Positions 48,791 to 58,701 of a stretch of 64,000 nt of DNA are shown here, piece after piece. The translations under genes were made by a program, and so were the position numbers. A model generated the notes under the pieces. That model did no database searches. It was not told the DNA's origin and was given only the letters and a program-made list of their open reading frames with translations. Source of the stretch: G963668435 sp963668435 (lineage in GTDB: Bacteria > Latescibacterota > Latescibacteria > Latescibacterales > Latescibacteraceae). Position 1 is the stretch's first letter. Each line of letters opens with the position of its first letter. The DNA lies in assembly GCA_963668435.2 (NCBI GenBank), contig CAXXSC010000008.1, forward strand, positions 744,001 to 808,000. The letters run 5' to 3'.

Positions 48791-50128
48791 ATGAAAATCG
48801 CGGTCAAGGCAGTCATTGCGATACTCATCGCTTCCGCAGCGCTTTTTGCCCTGTCATGTGCGGATAACCCGCAGCAGGCAGAAAAGGCACAGGAACAATA
48901 TTTTCCGAAACTCGGCAACTACACGGACCTCTATCTCAGGGGCTCCTACGACCTTCTGCACCTGATGCGGGTGCGTGAGCTCGACAAGATCGGTGAAGCG
49001 TCAAAGATCGCCGCCCAGCGCAAGCTCGCCGGCGGCACCATCTACTCCGGCATCGGCACGCCCCACATCATGTACGGCGGCGCCTGCGACGAGACAGTGC
49101 CCGGCAATCCCAACATCGCGCCCGACAAGAAAGGCGCCAACACAGGCTGGCTGGGCGATCCACCTCTTGGCGCTGGTGATTTCCTGCTCGCGGCAAACCC
49201 GACCGATCCTGTAGAGAAAGCCTACAAGGAAGGCTGTTTCGTGCTCGGCATCGGTTTCCCCATGACGACGAACCGCTATTCGCCACCGCAGTTCAACGAT
49301 CATCCGAACCGTTTTATCGAGAAAATGTCCAATATGTTCATCTACACCTGGGGGCCCAAAGAGGACGGTTTGGCCACACCGAAGCTGACACCGCAGCTTC
49401 ACCTCAAGATCCTGCCCACCTCACCGATGACAGTAGTGGCCTACTGGACAATCATGGCCCAGATCGCCCACAATCTCGCCTACAATGACACAACGGGGAC
49501 TTCCGAGGCGGCCGAGACCTATCTCACGACACTGATGTCGCGCCTCGACGAGTTCCATTACGATTACAGCGGTGCGATCAGTAAAGCTGGCGAGGAAATG
49601 GCGAAACGGGTGCTCGCAGGCGGTAAGATCCACCCCTGGAGCGGCCGTAACGAGTTCTGGACAGAATCGGCTGGTACCGCGGGCGGCCTCATGGGTGTCT
49701 ACCAGCTCGATCCCGATTCCCTGAGCACCAACGACATCGTTATCCTCGCGGCCGCCAACGCGACACCCGAGGAAGAGATCGAAATGGCCCGCAAGGTCAA
49801 GGAAAAAGGCGCATGGATGCTCGGCATCTACCCGTTCGAGCGCGAGGACGGCATCTCGACCGCCGAGCTGAAAGAGCTCTGCGATGTCAGCCTTGACAAC
49901 CTCAGCGGCGACTGCCACGGCATTTTCGAGATGCCCGGCTACGACACCAAGATCATTCCGACGACAACGGTGATGAATAATTACGCGTTCTGGGCCGTTG
50001 TCGGCGCCTATGTGCAGGCAATGGAAGCCAGAGGCGAGGCACCTTATTACTGGATGAGCTATCATGTCCCGGGCGGACAGGAGTATGACGAGTCCATCAG
50101 GCCGCTGTTCCTCGAAAGAGGCTATTGA
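48791..50128 (+). CDS. Exported SIS-like protein, paralog 2 (lipoprotein)
   Basis: 445 residues from ATG at 48791 with GGGAG six bases upstream. The leader ends ALFALSC, a lipobox. It matches the upstream paralog throughout (RKLAGG against RKLAGG; IGTPHIMYGGACDETVPGNP; FPMTTNRYSPPQFNDHPN; APYYWMSYHVPGG), with a shorter loop before the C-terminal half. It is exported and anchored, probably acting beside its partner. Gene order (DUF362, two SIS-like, Gfo/Idh-like) suggests a shared sugar-processing task. Confidence 0.55.
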   Translation: MKIAVKAVIAILIASAALFALSCADNPQQAEKAQEQYFPKLGNYTDLYLRGSYDLLHLMRVRELDKIGEASKIAAQRKLAGGTIYSGIGTPHIMYGGACDETVPGNPNIAPDKKGANTGWLGDPPLGAGDFLLAANPTDPVEKAYKEGCFVLGIGFPMTTNRYSPPQFNDHPNRFIEKMSNMFIYTWGPKEDGLATPKLTPQLHLKILPTSPMTVVAYWTIMAQIAHNLAYNDTTGTSEAAETYLTTLMSRLDEFHYDYSGAISKAGEEMAKRVLAGGKIHPWSGRNEFWTESAGTAGGLMGVYQLDPDSLSTNDIVILAAANATPEEEIEMARKVKEKGAWMLGIYPFEREDGISTAELKELCDVSLDNLSGDCHGIFEMPGYDTKIIPTTTVMNNYAFWAVVGAYVQAMEARGEAPYYWMSYHVPGGQEYDESIRPLFLERGY

Positions 50129-50300
50129 TACGGCAGGAATTAGATTTAGGATTCGGGAGCCGGAAGTCAGGGAAGTCGTGTTCTGGCGCCCGAATCCCGG
50201 ATTTCAGACGTGATTTATGGAGAAACGCCCTTTTTTCGCGGGCAGAAAACGTTTATATTGCTGAAAAGCGAACGATATTCAATATAAACAGGAAACAGAC

Positions 50301-51353
50301 ATGGCAAACACTATCCCGGAACAACAGGATGTCCTGAAAATAGGCTGGGTGGGCACCGGCCCATTCTCCTTCTACGGCGACTATATGCGGACAATCAACA
50401 ATCATCCGGAATACAACCCGTTCAATATGCGTGTCACCCATATCTGGGGCGACGATTACGCCAAGAACCACCGCGGCCGCGCCGAATGGGTCAAGGAGCG
50501 CATGGAGTACTGGAACGGCAAACAGTCGCCAAAAGCGCTTGCCGAGCGTTACGGTATTCCCAATGTCTGCGGCGATTTCCACGAGATGGTGGATGAGGTC
50601 GACGCTGCGATGATCATGGATTTCGACCGCTCTCACGAGCTGGCGGTCCCGTTCATCGAGAAAGGCATGCCGATTTTCCTCTGCAGCCCGGTATCGCTCA
50701 ATGTTCCGCTCCTCGAAAAAACCCTGGACCTTGCCGAAAAGCACGGTTCAGCAGTCTACACAGGCTCTTTCACGGCTGGCATGGCTGAAAACCAGATCAT
50801 GTACAATCGCACGAACAGGGACGAAATCGCCTCCTTTTTTGCCAACACCTATTGCGGTTTTTTCTCTTCTTACGCCAACGACGGGCTCGAACCGATCCAT
50901 CTCATGACCGGTGGCGGCGTCAGGAAAGTGGCGATGCACGGCTGGGACGGCTCGAAAGGTTTCGATCCCCACGGCATACCCATTTCGAAAATCCATCTCG
51001 AGTACGAGCCACGCAAAGACCATCCGCCCATCCAGGGAGTGCTCAATCTCGGCGGCAGCGAAAAAGCGATGGAGTGGTATAAAGTCTATTATCATGACCA
51101 CAAGACCTTCGAGAGCGTGACGCACTGGTCGAAATACCACATGAATTTCCGTGATTTCTGCCTCGATCTCCAGCAGGTATTCAAGAACAATAAATCGATC
51201 GAAACGCGGGAAGACATCATCGAAAAAATGCGTGTTGTCATCGCGGCCTTCAAGTCGGCCAACGAGGGCGGCAGGGTGATCGATATCAACGAAATCGGCG
51301 ATTACTGCATGCCCACTGTCCGCATCGAGAAATGGAACGAAATCCCGAACTGA
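50301..51353 (+). CDS. Gfo/Idh/MocA-like oxidoreductase
   Basis: 350 residues, AGGA eight bases before ATG. The N-terminal Rossmann-like strand IGWVGTGPFSFYGDYM is followed by LAERYGIPNVCGDFHEMVDEVDAAMI, and IEKGMPIFLCSPVSLNVPLLEKTLDLAEKHG matches the family pattern with the usual EKP-type Lys replaced (CSP). The C-terminal alpha/beta domain is recognisable but diverged. No signal peptide, so cytoplasmic. It may act on an imported sugar acid or keto-sugar, possibly without full redox activity because the catalytic Lys is missing. Confidence 0.7.
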   Translation: MANTIPEQQDVLKIGWVGTGPFSFYGDYMRTINNHPEYNPFNMRVTHIWGDDYAKNHRGRAEWVKERMEYWNGKQSPKALAERYGIPNVCGDFHEMVDEVDAAMIMDFDRSHELAVPFIEKGMPIFLCSPVSLNVPLLEKTLDLAEKHGSAVYTGSFTAGMAENQIMYNRTNRDEIASFFANTYCGFFSSYANDGLEPIHLMTGGGVRKVAMHGWDGSKGFDPHGIPISKIHLEYEPRKDHPPIQGVLNLGGSEKAMEWYKVYYHDHKTFESVTHWSKYHMNFRDFCLDLQQVFKNNKSIETREDIIEKMRVVIAAFKSANEGGRVIDINEIGDYCMPTVRIEKWNEIPN

Positions 51354-51401
51354 TCCGGAAACAGCATCCCGGAACAGGGATCGAAAGAAAGTTTATCATA
51401 C

Positions 51402-51432
51402 AAAAAAGCCCTCAACACCGGGGGCTTTTTTT
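51402..51432. terminator. Bidirectional intrinsic terminator
   Basis: AAAAAAGCCC/GGGCTTTTTT stem with T-runs on both strands, between the convergent oxidoreductase and heparinase genes. Confidence 0.85.
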
Positions 51433-51455
51433 AATGCTCTCATCTTCGTCTGACA

Positions 51456-54400
51456 TCATTTCACAGTAACAGCCAGCTCTCCCCCGCCTTTTTCCAGCTC
51501 GACGACAGTGATGCCTGAACCGCGGTCATAGCTGAACGTGACCGTCTCATGGTTCCCGTCAACGATTGCACGTGGACGTTGTCCCGTGTGCAGTTCGAGC
51601 CGTGCCGCCGCTTGAGCGTAATATACGATCTCATACGCAGCGCCGGAGACAGCACAGGCCAGGCTCAGCGGAGTGTTGCATCTCAGTTGGAAACCGTCAT
51701 CACCAGAAAGTTCCGTCGCGTTCACAGCAAAGATCGCATTTTCACCCTCGTGGCTGGCAAGAATCGCGGCATCAGAGCGCCATTGTCCGAGCCTGTTCTC
51801 CGAATTGCCGGTCCTGAGCGACAGTATCGACTCGCCTAAAGCGGATGGACAGACAACCCGTTTTTGGCCGTCGCCCGACTCAACGGTTATGCCGGACGTA
51901 GTCCTGTCAGCCGAGGCGGCCATGATCTGTGCGGTCATAAGCCGTTCGCCGCCGCCGCACTGTGCATGAAGGTCGAGGTAGCCGCGCTCACGAAGCGGCC
52001 GCTGGTCAAACTGGTGCAGAAAATGCGGTTCACTGCGGACAGAAAGAGCGCTGTCATCGGCGGTCAGCGGAATAAAATGCAGTACGCAGCTGTCTTTCAT
52101 GAAACGAGCGCGACCGTTTTCGATTTCGATATCATCTTTCCAGCGGGTATGGAAAAGCAGGTCGAGATCGCAGGTATTATCCGATCCGGCCTCGTCGATC
52201 AGAACGACGGACCTCGGCTTTACATACAGCACCGAGCGGCGCAAGTATTCCGGCCCGTCGGGATAGACCGGCGCGAGATCGCCCTCGACAAATGCGAAAT
52301 GGTCGGCATTGAGCCACTGCGTAAAATGTGCCTGATCGTCCATGCCCGGCGCGAAACCGTTCGGGTCGCCGGTTTTCTGGCTCTGTGGATTGCCATCGAT
52401 AAGAATGGTGTTGTGCCCGATCGGCTGGATTGCATGCGAACGGTACACGGGATCGTCGTAATAGTGATGCTCGCCGTCATGACGTTCCTCGATGAATATC
52501 TCGCCGTAATCGGCAAGGAAGAATGTCCCCTGATCGAGGTGCTGGTGGTTGTAAAAAGGCCCGCACCTGAACACGAAACAGAAATCATCGCCGCCCCAGC
52601 CTGACTTGAACACCGCTGTGCCGACATCGTGGAAAATGCGGACATCACCAAGCGAATCGGGCGTTTTCACCACAGCCTCACCAGTCTCGTTAAAGACCTC
52701 GTGAATCGTGTCGTACTCTTTCAGTTCGCGGTAAAGCCAGGCAAGTACGGGATCATCGCCACGGCTGACCAACCATGCCCAGCTGTTCATGGGGCCGTTC
52801 TGCGCCGCGATCCATTTTGCGCTTGCCTCGCGCTTGAGGAACGGTTCCGAGTCGCCGAACGTAAACGCGTAATTCTGGTCGAGATTACTGGCCCAGAGCG
52901 TCTCGATATGGGCTTTTTTCAGCGGCCCGGAAAAATCGACACCATAGCGATGCTCAATCACGGGCAGTGTCCACGCGAAAGACTGCATGGCAAAATTGAA
53001 ATAGCGGAATCCCTCGCCATAGGCGCCATCGCGGTCGAATGCGGTATCGATGTAGTTCCCCATTTTCATGAGGAAACCGGACAGCAGCGGCTCGACCGGC
53101 CTGTTTCCGCCATCAGTCCTGTCAATGGCCGCAAGAGAGAACAGCGCGCCACCGACAATATGGCTGATCCAGTTCGAGGAGTTCGAGGTCACCTGGTCAT
53201 CTACAACGTAGGTCCGGTAGGCCGGTTCAATGAAATTGTCATAGAGGGCGTTCTGAACGATTCCACGCTCTTTATCATCAAGAAGATCGTAACAGAGATC
53301 GAATGCCAGTGAGTAATCGAGGGCGAATTCCCCAAGCGGATAGTAGGTGTGAAAACCGCGTTTCTCCATCCAGGGGTGGTTCCACCGGGGCCATGCGGCC
53401 AACCTGAGCAGAACCTCCCGGCAGTACTGGCCAGCCTCGCGTGAACCTTCGAGCCCGAAAACTAGCGCGTTGAAAAACAGGGCCTCCCGGGAAATCCTGA
53501 TCCGCTGCCCCGACCAGGCGCTCAGCGACGGCAGCCAGTCATCTTCCGGGAACTGGTTTGTGTCGTACATTAGTGTCGACGGGTCGAGTTCGGTCCGCAG
53601 GCGCTCCGCCTCCCTGAGGATTGTCTCCCGTACATTCGCAAATCGTGGCGAAGCAAAACGCTTCCTTATGCGGCCGATTGTCCCGCTGTCGGCAATGAGC
53701 CGCGGGTGTGCGGCATTCTTTCCAGGCGCATTGACAAGGAACACAAAAGCTGTCTCAACCGCTGACTGCCTGTCATATTCGGCCCTGATACAACCGTAAT
53801 ACATCCCTTTTGGGAAAGACGCCTGGTCGAGCGATACGTCAGCTGAAAAACGCCCGTTTTTCTCCATCATGGGCACCGAAATAAGTTCCTTGCCGCGCTG
53901 CCTGAACGGCGCTATAACGAGACGCGCTCTTTTCGGCATGAACTGGAAATCACCCTCGATCCGCAGTGTTTCACCGGAAGTGAAATGCCTGAGAACGACA
54001 GCTTCCGGGAATTCCGGCAACAAGGCGGTCTCCGGTTCGCTAAAGACAAACGCCGGCTTCCTGAGTCCCTCAACGGTGATATCGTCGATCCCAAGGTAAT
54101 CGGGTATATCGGTGTCGGCATCAGGAATTTTCACCTGGATCACAAGTGCGCTCATTTCTATCTGTCGACGATTTTCAAGCGCGGGAAACGAATCCGCCAG
54201 TTCACTCCAACCGAGAGAGACATCACACCATGCGTTCGATTTCACGGCAGGGAGTTCCCATACAATGCGCTCGCCGCTTTCAAGGGCGATATAAACGCTC
54301 ATCTCCGGCGCGGCACTGACTGACTTGAGATAATAACGGAATCGGATATTCGAGTTCGTGTCGAGTAAACAGCGGAGACGTTTCACCGCGCCGAAACGCT

Positions 54401-54665
54401 GCGTTTCGTTCCAGGGCGCCTCACAACGGGCAACGAGGCATGTATCCATGTCATCCGGCCTGATCGTGCCTGGATAAAGGTACGGATCGTAGGCGGTGTC
54501 CTGATTCGGTGGATAGGAGGCCCAGGCATTCAGTTCGCCCTCACTGAAATCCTCACTGTAAACAAACGGCTGCCAGTATGCGCTTTCATCGGCGAGACTT
54601 CCGCGCGGCACGACAATACAAAGCAGCATGAGAATTCCGGCGCATCTTTTCAAAAATAGTATCAT
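51456..54665 (-). CDS. Exported heparinase II/III-family polysaccharide lyase-like protein
   Basis: 1069 residues with a Sec-type leader (MILFLKRCAGILMLLCIVVP). N-terminal beta-domains (about 30-300) are followed by an (alpha/alpha) toroid (about 320-640: HPRLIADSGTIGRIRKRF, FNALVFGLEGSREAGQYCRE, NWISHIVGGALFSLAAIDRT) and the Heparinase II/III C-terminal beta-sheet domain, with YNHQHLDQGTFFLADYGE near residue 705 and HAIQPIGHNTILIDGNPQ near 735. It should cleave uronic-acid-containing polysaccharides such as alginate- or heparin-like polymers, though the substrate is not given by sequence. Its ATG overlaps the TGA of the upstream serine hydrolase gene (ATGA), so the two are coupled. Confidence 0.82.
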   Translation of the reverse strand: MILFLKRCAGILMLLCIVVPRGSLADESAYWQPFVYSEDFSEGELNAWASYPPNQDTAYDPYLYPGTIRPDDMDTCLVARCEAPWNETQRFGAVKRLRCLLDTNSNIRFRYYLKSVSAAPEMSVYIALESGERIVWELPAVKSNAWCDVSLGWSELADSFPALENRRQIEMSALVIQVKIPDADTDIPDYLGIDDITVEGLRKPAFVFSEPETALLPEFPEAVVLRHFTSGETLRIEGDFQFMPKRARLVIAPFRQRGKELISVPMMEKNGRFSADVSLDQASFPKGMYYGCIRAEYDRQSAVETAFVFLVNAPGKNAAHPRLIADSGTIGRIRKRFASPRFANVRETILREAERLRTELDPSTLMYDTNQFPEDDWLPSLSAWSGQRIRISREALFFNALVFGLEGSREAGQYCREVLLRLAAWPRWNHPWMEKRGFHTYYPLGEFALDYSLAFDLCYDLLDDKERGIVQNALYDNFIEPAYRTYVVDDQVTSNSSNWISHIVGGALFSLAAIDRTDGGNRPVEPLLSGFLMKMGNYIDTAFDRDGAYGEGFRYFNFAMQSFAWTLPVIEHRYGVDFSGPLKKAHIETLWASNLDQNYAFTFGDSEPFLKREASAKWIAAQNGPMNSWAWLVSRGDDPVLAWLYRELKEYDTIHEVFNETGEAVVKTPDSLGDVRIFHDVGTAVFKSGWGGDDFCFVFRCGPFYNHQHLDQGTFFLADYGEIFIEERHDGEHHYYDDPVYRSHAIQPIGHNTILIDGNPQSQKTGDPNGFAPGMDDQAHFTQWLNADHFAFVEGDLAPVYPDGPEYLRRSVLYVKPRSVVLIDEAGSDNTCDLDLLFHTRWKDDIEIENGRARFMKDSCVLHFIPLTADDSALSVRSEPHFLHQFDQRPLRERGYLDLHAQCGGGERLMTAQIMAASADRTTSGITVESGDGQKRVVCPSALGESILSLRTGNSENRLGQWRSDAAILASHEGENAIFAVNATELSGDDGFQLRCNTPLSLACAVSGAAYEIVYYAQAAARLELHTGQRPRAIVDGNHETVTFSYDRGSGITVVELEKGGGELAVTVK

Positions 54666-55738
54666 TTGTCACCGCCACCTTCGAGGAACAGCGCCGCGAT
54701 ATTTTCACCCACCGGCTTGATACCTGCGCCCGCCCTGTTGGTCAGGATTATTATGGTCAGGCGCTCATCGGGAAAACGCTGGATTGTCGTGCTGAAACCA
54801 CAGGTGCCGCCCATGTGCATGATACGCCTGTGGCCATTAAAAGCACCAACTTCCCAACCGTAGCCATAGCCAAGCTCGGTGCCATCGGTAAGCACACCCT
54901 TAGTGAACGCGTTCCCCAGCATTCCGGCAGATACGAGCTTATCGGTATATAATGCCTGATCCCAGCGGAACAAGTCCTCTACCGAGCTGTAAATGCCGCC
55001 GTCACCAAGTACTGCGCTGGTCGAGCTCTGGTCTGAAAAAATGAAACCGCCGTCATCTTTTGCGTAACCGAACGAGCGATGCGGAACAGTATTGACACCT
55101 TTCACGAACGCCACCGTATTTTTCATGTCCAGCGGCTTGAAAATGTTTTCGCGAAGGTAGTCGGGGAAACTCATGCCGCTGATCTTTTCAACTATCATCG
55201 CGAGGACCGCATAGCCGGAATTGCTGTAACGGTAGGCCGAGCCCGGCGAAAAATAGGTCGAATCCTGCGCCGCCATCATCGCAAATACATCGTCGTCATG
55301 CACCTGTTCGGTCTCATCCTCCGCCATCAGCGACTCATAGGAAATAAGGCCCGAACTGTGCTGAAGCATATGATGAACCGTGACAGTCCGGCCATAGGCG
55401 GGGAAATCAGGAAAGATGTCGCAAAGCGTTGTATCGAAACCAAGTTTTCCCTGCTCGATAAGCTGCATGATGCACATGGCGGTGAACTGTTTGGTCACCG
55501 AGGCGAGACGGAAATTCGTTTTCGTTGTCACCGGTGTTTTCCCGTCCAGCATAGCAAGGCCGTAACCTTTGGCGAACACCGGCTTGCCGTCCCTGACCAC
55601 CATGACCGAGGCGCCTGGAATATCGCCGCTGAAATCGAGCATGAGCGTATCGATCTCCGCCTCGTGCTCCATGACACAACCGCTGGCGAAAACCATGATG
55701 ATAACAAGAGTGAACAGGACGAAACGTGCTGATCTCAT
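54662..55738 (-). CDS. Serine beta-lactamase-family lipoprotein (class C/esterase-like)
   Basis: 358 residues from ATG at 55738, chosen because GGAGA lies six bases upstream; the ATG at 55750 has no site. The lipobox ends ASGC (C21). Motifs are S80-V-T-K83 (SxxK) and Y171-S-N173 (YxN), with GYGYGWEVG and HMGGTCGF (the usual HxG triad) near the C-terminus. It is probably an esterase, peptidase or transesterase rather than a drug-hydrolysing beta-lactamase. It forms a two-gene operon with the heparinase (ATGA overlap), hinting at removal of acyl groups from a polysaccharide, which is inference. Confidence 0.8.
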   Translation of the reverse strand: MRSARFVLFTLVIIMVFASGCVMEHEAEIDTLMLDFSGDIPGASVMVVRDGKPVFAKGYGLAMLDGKTPVTTKTNFRLASVTKQFTAMCIMQLIEQGKLGFDTTLCDIFPDFPAYGRTVTVHHMLQHSSGLISYESLMAEDETEQVHDDDVFAMMAAQDSTYFSPGSAYRYSNSGYAVLAMIVEKISGMSFPDYLRENIFKPLDMKNTVAFVKGVNTVPHRSFGYAKDDGGFIFSDQSSTSAVLGDGGIYSSVEDLFRWDQALYTDKLVSAGMLGNAFTKGVLTDGTELGYGYGWEVGAFNGHRRIMHMGGTCGFSTTIQRFPDERLTIIILTNRAGAGIKPVGENIAALFLEGGGDK

Positions 55739-55925
55739 ATTTTTCTCCATGAATGGCTTTTATGTTTTTTGATCAATGATTCAGTATACTGCCGTGAAAG
55801 GGTGCAGGCAAGAAAAGTCACAGCCTGTTTCCGATTACAGGCAAATCCCTTGCCTCGATTCTGACTAAGGTATTATACTACTCTCACACGTTTTTAATAA
55901 CCCGGCACAACGGAAGGACAGCGGC

Positions 55926-56921
55926 ATGATGAGCGGGTATGAACTCGTCACAAAAGCGATAGAATTCGGCAGCCCCGAACGCCTGCCATTTTTCCAGCAT
56001 GTCACGAAAAACGCCCCGGACGATGTCTGCGATTCATGGGAAATGGACCGTCAGAAAGCCGGCTGGTTTTTCGATAACGCGGACCCGGACGACTGGGGCT
56101 GCATCTGGGAGAGGACCGAGGTCAAGAACATGGGACAGGTGGTTAAGGGCCCGCTCGAGGACTGGAGCGCACTCTCAAGCTACATCCCACCCGATCCTAC
56201 CGATGATTTCTATTTCTGGAAAGTCGATGAGGAAATTGCCGATCCCGGCGATAAATATGTCTGCCTTACCTCCCATTTCAACCTGTTCGAGCGTCTGCAT
56301 ATGCTGCACGGTTTCACCAACACGCTCATGGATTTTTACGACGCGCCGGAAAAAATAGAACGCCTTCTGGACATGATCCTCGATTTCAAGATCCGCCAGA
56401 TCGACGAGGTCCACCGCCGCTACGGGGGCCGTGTGCACGGCATTTTCCTCACCGACGACTGGGGAACGCAGACCGCGCCGTTCATCTCGCCGGAGCTGTT
56501 CGATCATTTCTTCCTCGAGCGCTACCGCACACTGGTGGGACGCTATCACGAACACGGCTACCATTTCATCCTCCATTCCTGCGGAAGGATCAACGACCTG
56601 GTCGAGAAATTCATCGAGGCCGGTGTGGATGTCATGAACATGCAGCAGCCCCGCGCTTATGGTATCGACGAGATCGGCGAACGCTATGCCGGACGGATGA
56701 CCTTCCTCGCCACTTGCGACATCCAGTCCACCCTGCCCTCGAACAATGTCGAGGCAATCAGGAACGAGGCATTCGAACTGGTCGAAAAATGGGGCACACC
56801 GAAAGGCGGCCTCATAGTTTTCAACTACGGCGATCCCGAGGGCATCAATGTCAAGGATGAAATGAGCGAGGTCATGTTCGGAGCATTTGTGGAAAAGATG
56901 GCCTTGAGGGAAGGCACGTAA
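55926..56921 (+). CDS. UroD-superfamily protein (MtaA/CmuA-type methyltransferase-like)
   Basis: 331 residues; AAGGA is close upstream. The TIM barrel of the uroporphyrinogen decarboxylase superfamily shows GIFLTDDWGTQTAPFISPEL (about 172-191), HFILHSCGRINDLVEKFIEAG and FLATCDIQSTLPS near 260. The HSC and later TC resemble the H-x-C...C zinc site of corrinoid methyltransferases such as MtaA. No corrinoid-binding protein lies next to it. A symporter gene starts 155 bp later on the same strand, so they may be co-expressed. Confidence 0.75.
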   Translation: MMSGYELVTKAIEFGSPERLPFFQHVTKNAPDDVCDSWEMDRQKAGWFFDNADPDDWGCIWERTEVKNMGQVVKGPLEDWSALSSYIPPDPTDDFYFWKVDEEIADPGDKYVCLTSHFNLFERLHMLHGFTNTLMDFYDAPEKIERLLDMILDFKIRQIDEVHRRYGGRVHGIFLTDDWGTQTAPFISPELFDHFFLERYRTLVGRYHEHGYHFILHSCGRINDLVEKFIEAGVDVMNMQQPRAYGIDEIGERYAGRMTFLATCDIQSTLPSNNVEAIRNEAFELVEKWGTPKGGLIVFNYGDPEGINVKDEMSEVMFGAFVEKMALREGT

Positions 56922-57076
56922 GCAAGCCACAAAGATCACGGATATCACTGAGAGACTATTGCCAAGTGTATCCATAGACGAAATAAGTCTTTCAGCTTTC
57001 ACGGTTTTCGTCCTGAACAGACCAACCATATCATTGTAATTATTATAATTAACCATAAAGTATCATCGGAGATTCC

Positions 57077-58669
57077 ATGCACAACACCATTGATTCAGCC
57101 ATTGTTTTCTGCTATTTCATTGTCATTTTCATAGCAGGATATTTCGTCAGCCGTCACTACAGCAAGGCGAGTGATGAGGAATTCATGACCGGCGGCAAAA
57201 CAAGGACCTGGTACCAGATCGGCCTCGCCCTCTTCGCCATGGGCGCTGATCCGGCAGTCATGGGGACAGCCGGGCTCGGATTCCTCTGGGGATTTTACCT
57301 CATCCAGTGGCCCGGTGTCCACATGTGGTTCACCACCTGGTTCGCCGCCATGTTCCTTGTTCCCATCTACTGGCGCTCGCAGATCATCACGACACCGGAA
57401 TACCTCGAAAAGCGCTTCAATGTCCAGAGCAGGGCGTTTTTCTCGCTGATCATGATATCGATCCTCATTGTCACACTTGCCGGAGCGCTCTTCCTTGGCT
57501 CACTGCTCTTAAAAAATCTTCTCGGCTGGTCGATGATGGCGAGTGTGATTCTCATTTCCGTTGTGGTGGGATTCTATGTTATCCTCGGCGGCATGAAAGC
57601 GGTGCTTTCCATCGATTTCTACCAGGGATTCCTTATTATCATCACCCTTCTGACTGTCACGATCATGGCGATGTACAAGCTCGGCGGATTCGGCGTTTTC
57701 ATGGCCTCAAACGCTGTCGGCAACGCCAATGTCGCGCTGAAAAGCATCGTGCCGCCCTCCGACTGGTCATTGACAACCGACCTCTATTTCCCCATGCAGG
57801 CAATTGTGCTCTGGGCGACAATCGCCGGCATCGGCTGGATGTCCTGTAATTTCGGCATGGCACAGCGCCTTCTCGCGGCAAAGGACGAGCGTCACGCACA
57901 GAAAGCACTCCTGTTCATGGCCATTCTCGCGGTGTTCTACCCGTTCTGCTCATTCCTGACTGGCGCGGCGATGCGCATCCTCATGCCGGATATCCTCCCC
58001 GACGAGGCGATGATGAAAGTCATCCTCGACATGTTCCCGGTCGGTATCAGGGGCATACTGGTCGCCGGTCTCATGGCGGCGCTCCTGTCCACTATCGACG
58101 GTATGCTGACAGCATCGAGCTCGCTGTTTACTGAAGATTTCTACTTGAGGATACTCCGTCCCAACGCCGACTCGAAAGAGCTGAAACGGGTCACACGGAT
58201 TGTCGAGGCACTGACCATTGTCACGACAGTCGCCCTTTTCCCGCTGGTGGCAAAATCACAGTCGGCAATGGCATTCATCCAGAGTTTCTATGGTGACGTG
58301 CTCGGCGTGGTTGTCGCGCTGTTCCTTCTCGGCATGTTCTCGACCCGGATTACACCAAAAGCGGCGTTCATTTCCATGATATCCGGTGTCGTATTCGCGG
58401 TTTCGCTCGATATTTTCTCGGCGATCAATTTCACCTATATCGGATTCCTGTCCTTCGTTTTCACCATAATCGCGGCGCACATCCTTTCTCGTTTCGAGGA
58501 GCCGATCCCGAAAGAGAAGCTCACCAACCTCACCATTCACACCCTTCCCGATGTGGACGGGTTCTGGGTCGGGCTCAAATCATGGCCGGGCCTCTGGAAA
58601 TGGGCCGTGTTTATCGCCGTGATGTGGTTCAGTTTCTCTGTCTGGTGGCAGATGGTACTCGTGAAATAA
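57077..58669 (+). CDS. Sodium:solute symporter (SSS family), second
   Basis: 530 residues; GGAG five bases before ATG. About 13 membrane segments are seen. Typical SSS segments: FMTGGKTRTWYQIGLALFAM, TAGLGFLWGFYLIQWPGV, GFYVILGGMKAVLSIDFYQG, LLSTIDGMLTASSSLFTEDFY. It should import a sugar or organic acid driven by Na+. Located between a UroD-like and a serine hydrolase gene, with only 32 bp before the latter, so probably one transcript. Confidence 0.9.
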   Translation: MHNTIDSAIVFCYFIVIFIAGYFVSRHYSKASDEEFMTGGKTRTWYQIGLALFAMGADPAVMGTAGLGFLWGFYLIQWPGVHMWFTTWFAAMFLVPIYWRSQIITTPEYLEKRFNVQSRAFFSLIMISILIVTLAGALFLGSLLLKNLLGWSMMASVILISVVVGFYVILGGMKAVLSIDFYQGFLIIITLLTVTIMAMYKLGGFGVFMASNAVGNANVALKSIVPPSDWSLTTDLYFPMQAIVLWATIAGIGWMSCNFGMAQRLLAAKDERHAQKALLFMAILAVFYPFCSFLTGAAMRILMPDILPDEAMMKVILDMFPVGIRGILVAGLMAALLSTIDGMLTASSSLFTEDFYLRILRPNADSKELKRVTRIVEALTIVTTVALFPLVAKSQSAMAFIQSFYGDVLGVVVALFLLGMFSTRITPKAAFISMISGVVFAVSLDIFSAINFTYIGFLSFVFTIIAAHILSRFEEPIPKEKLTNLTIHTLPDVDGFWVGLKSWPGLWKWAVFIAVMWFSFSVWWQMVLVK

Positions 58670-58701
58670 AGATTATCCGACATATTTTAAACAGGATGGA
58701 C

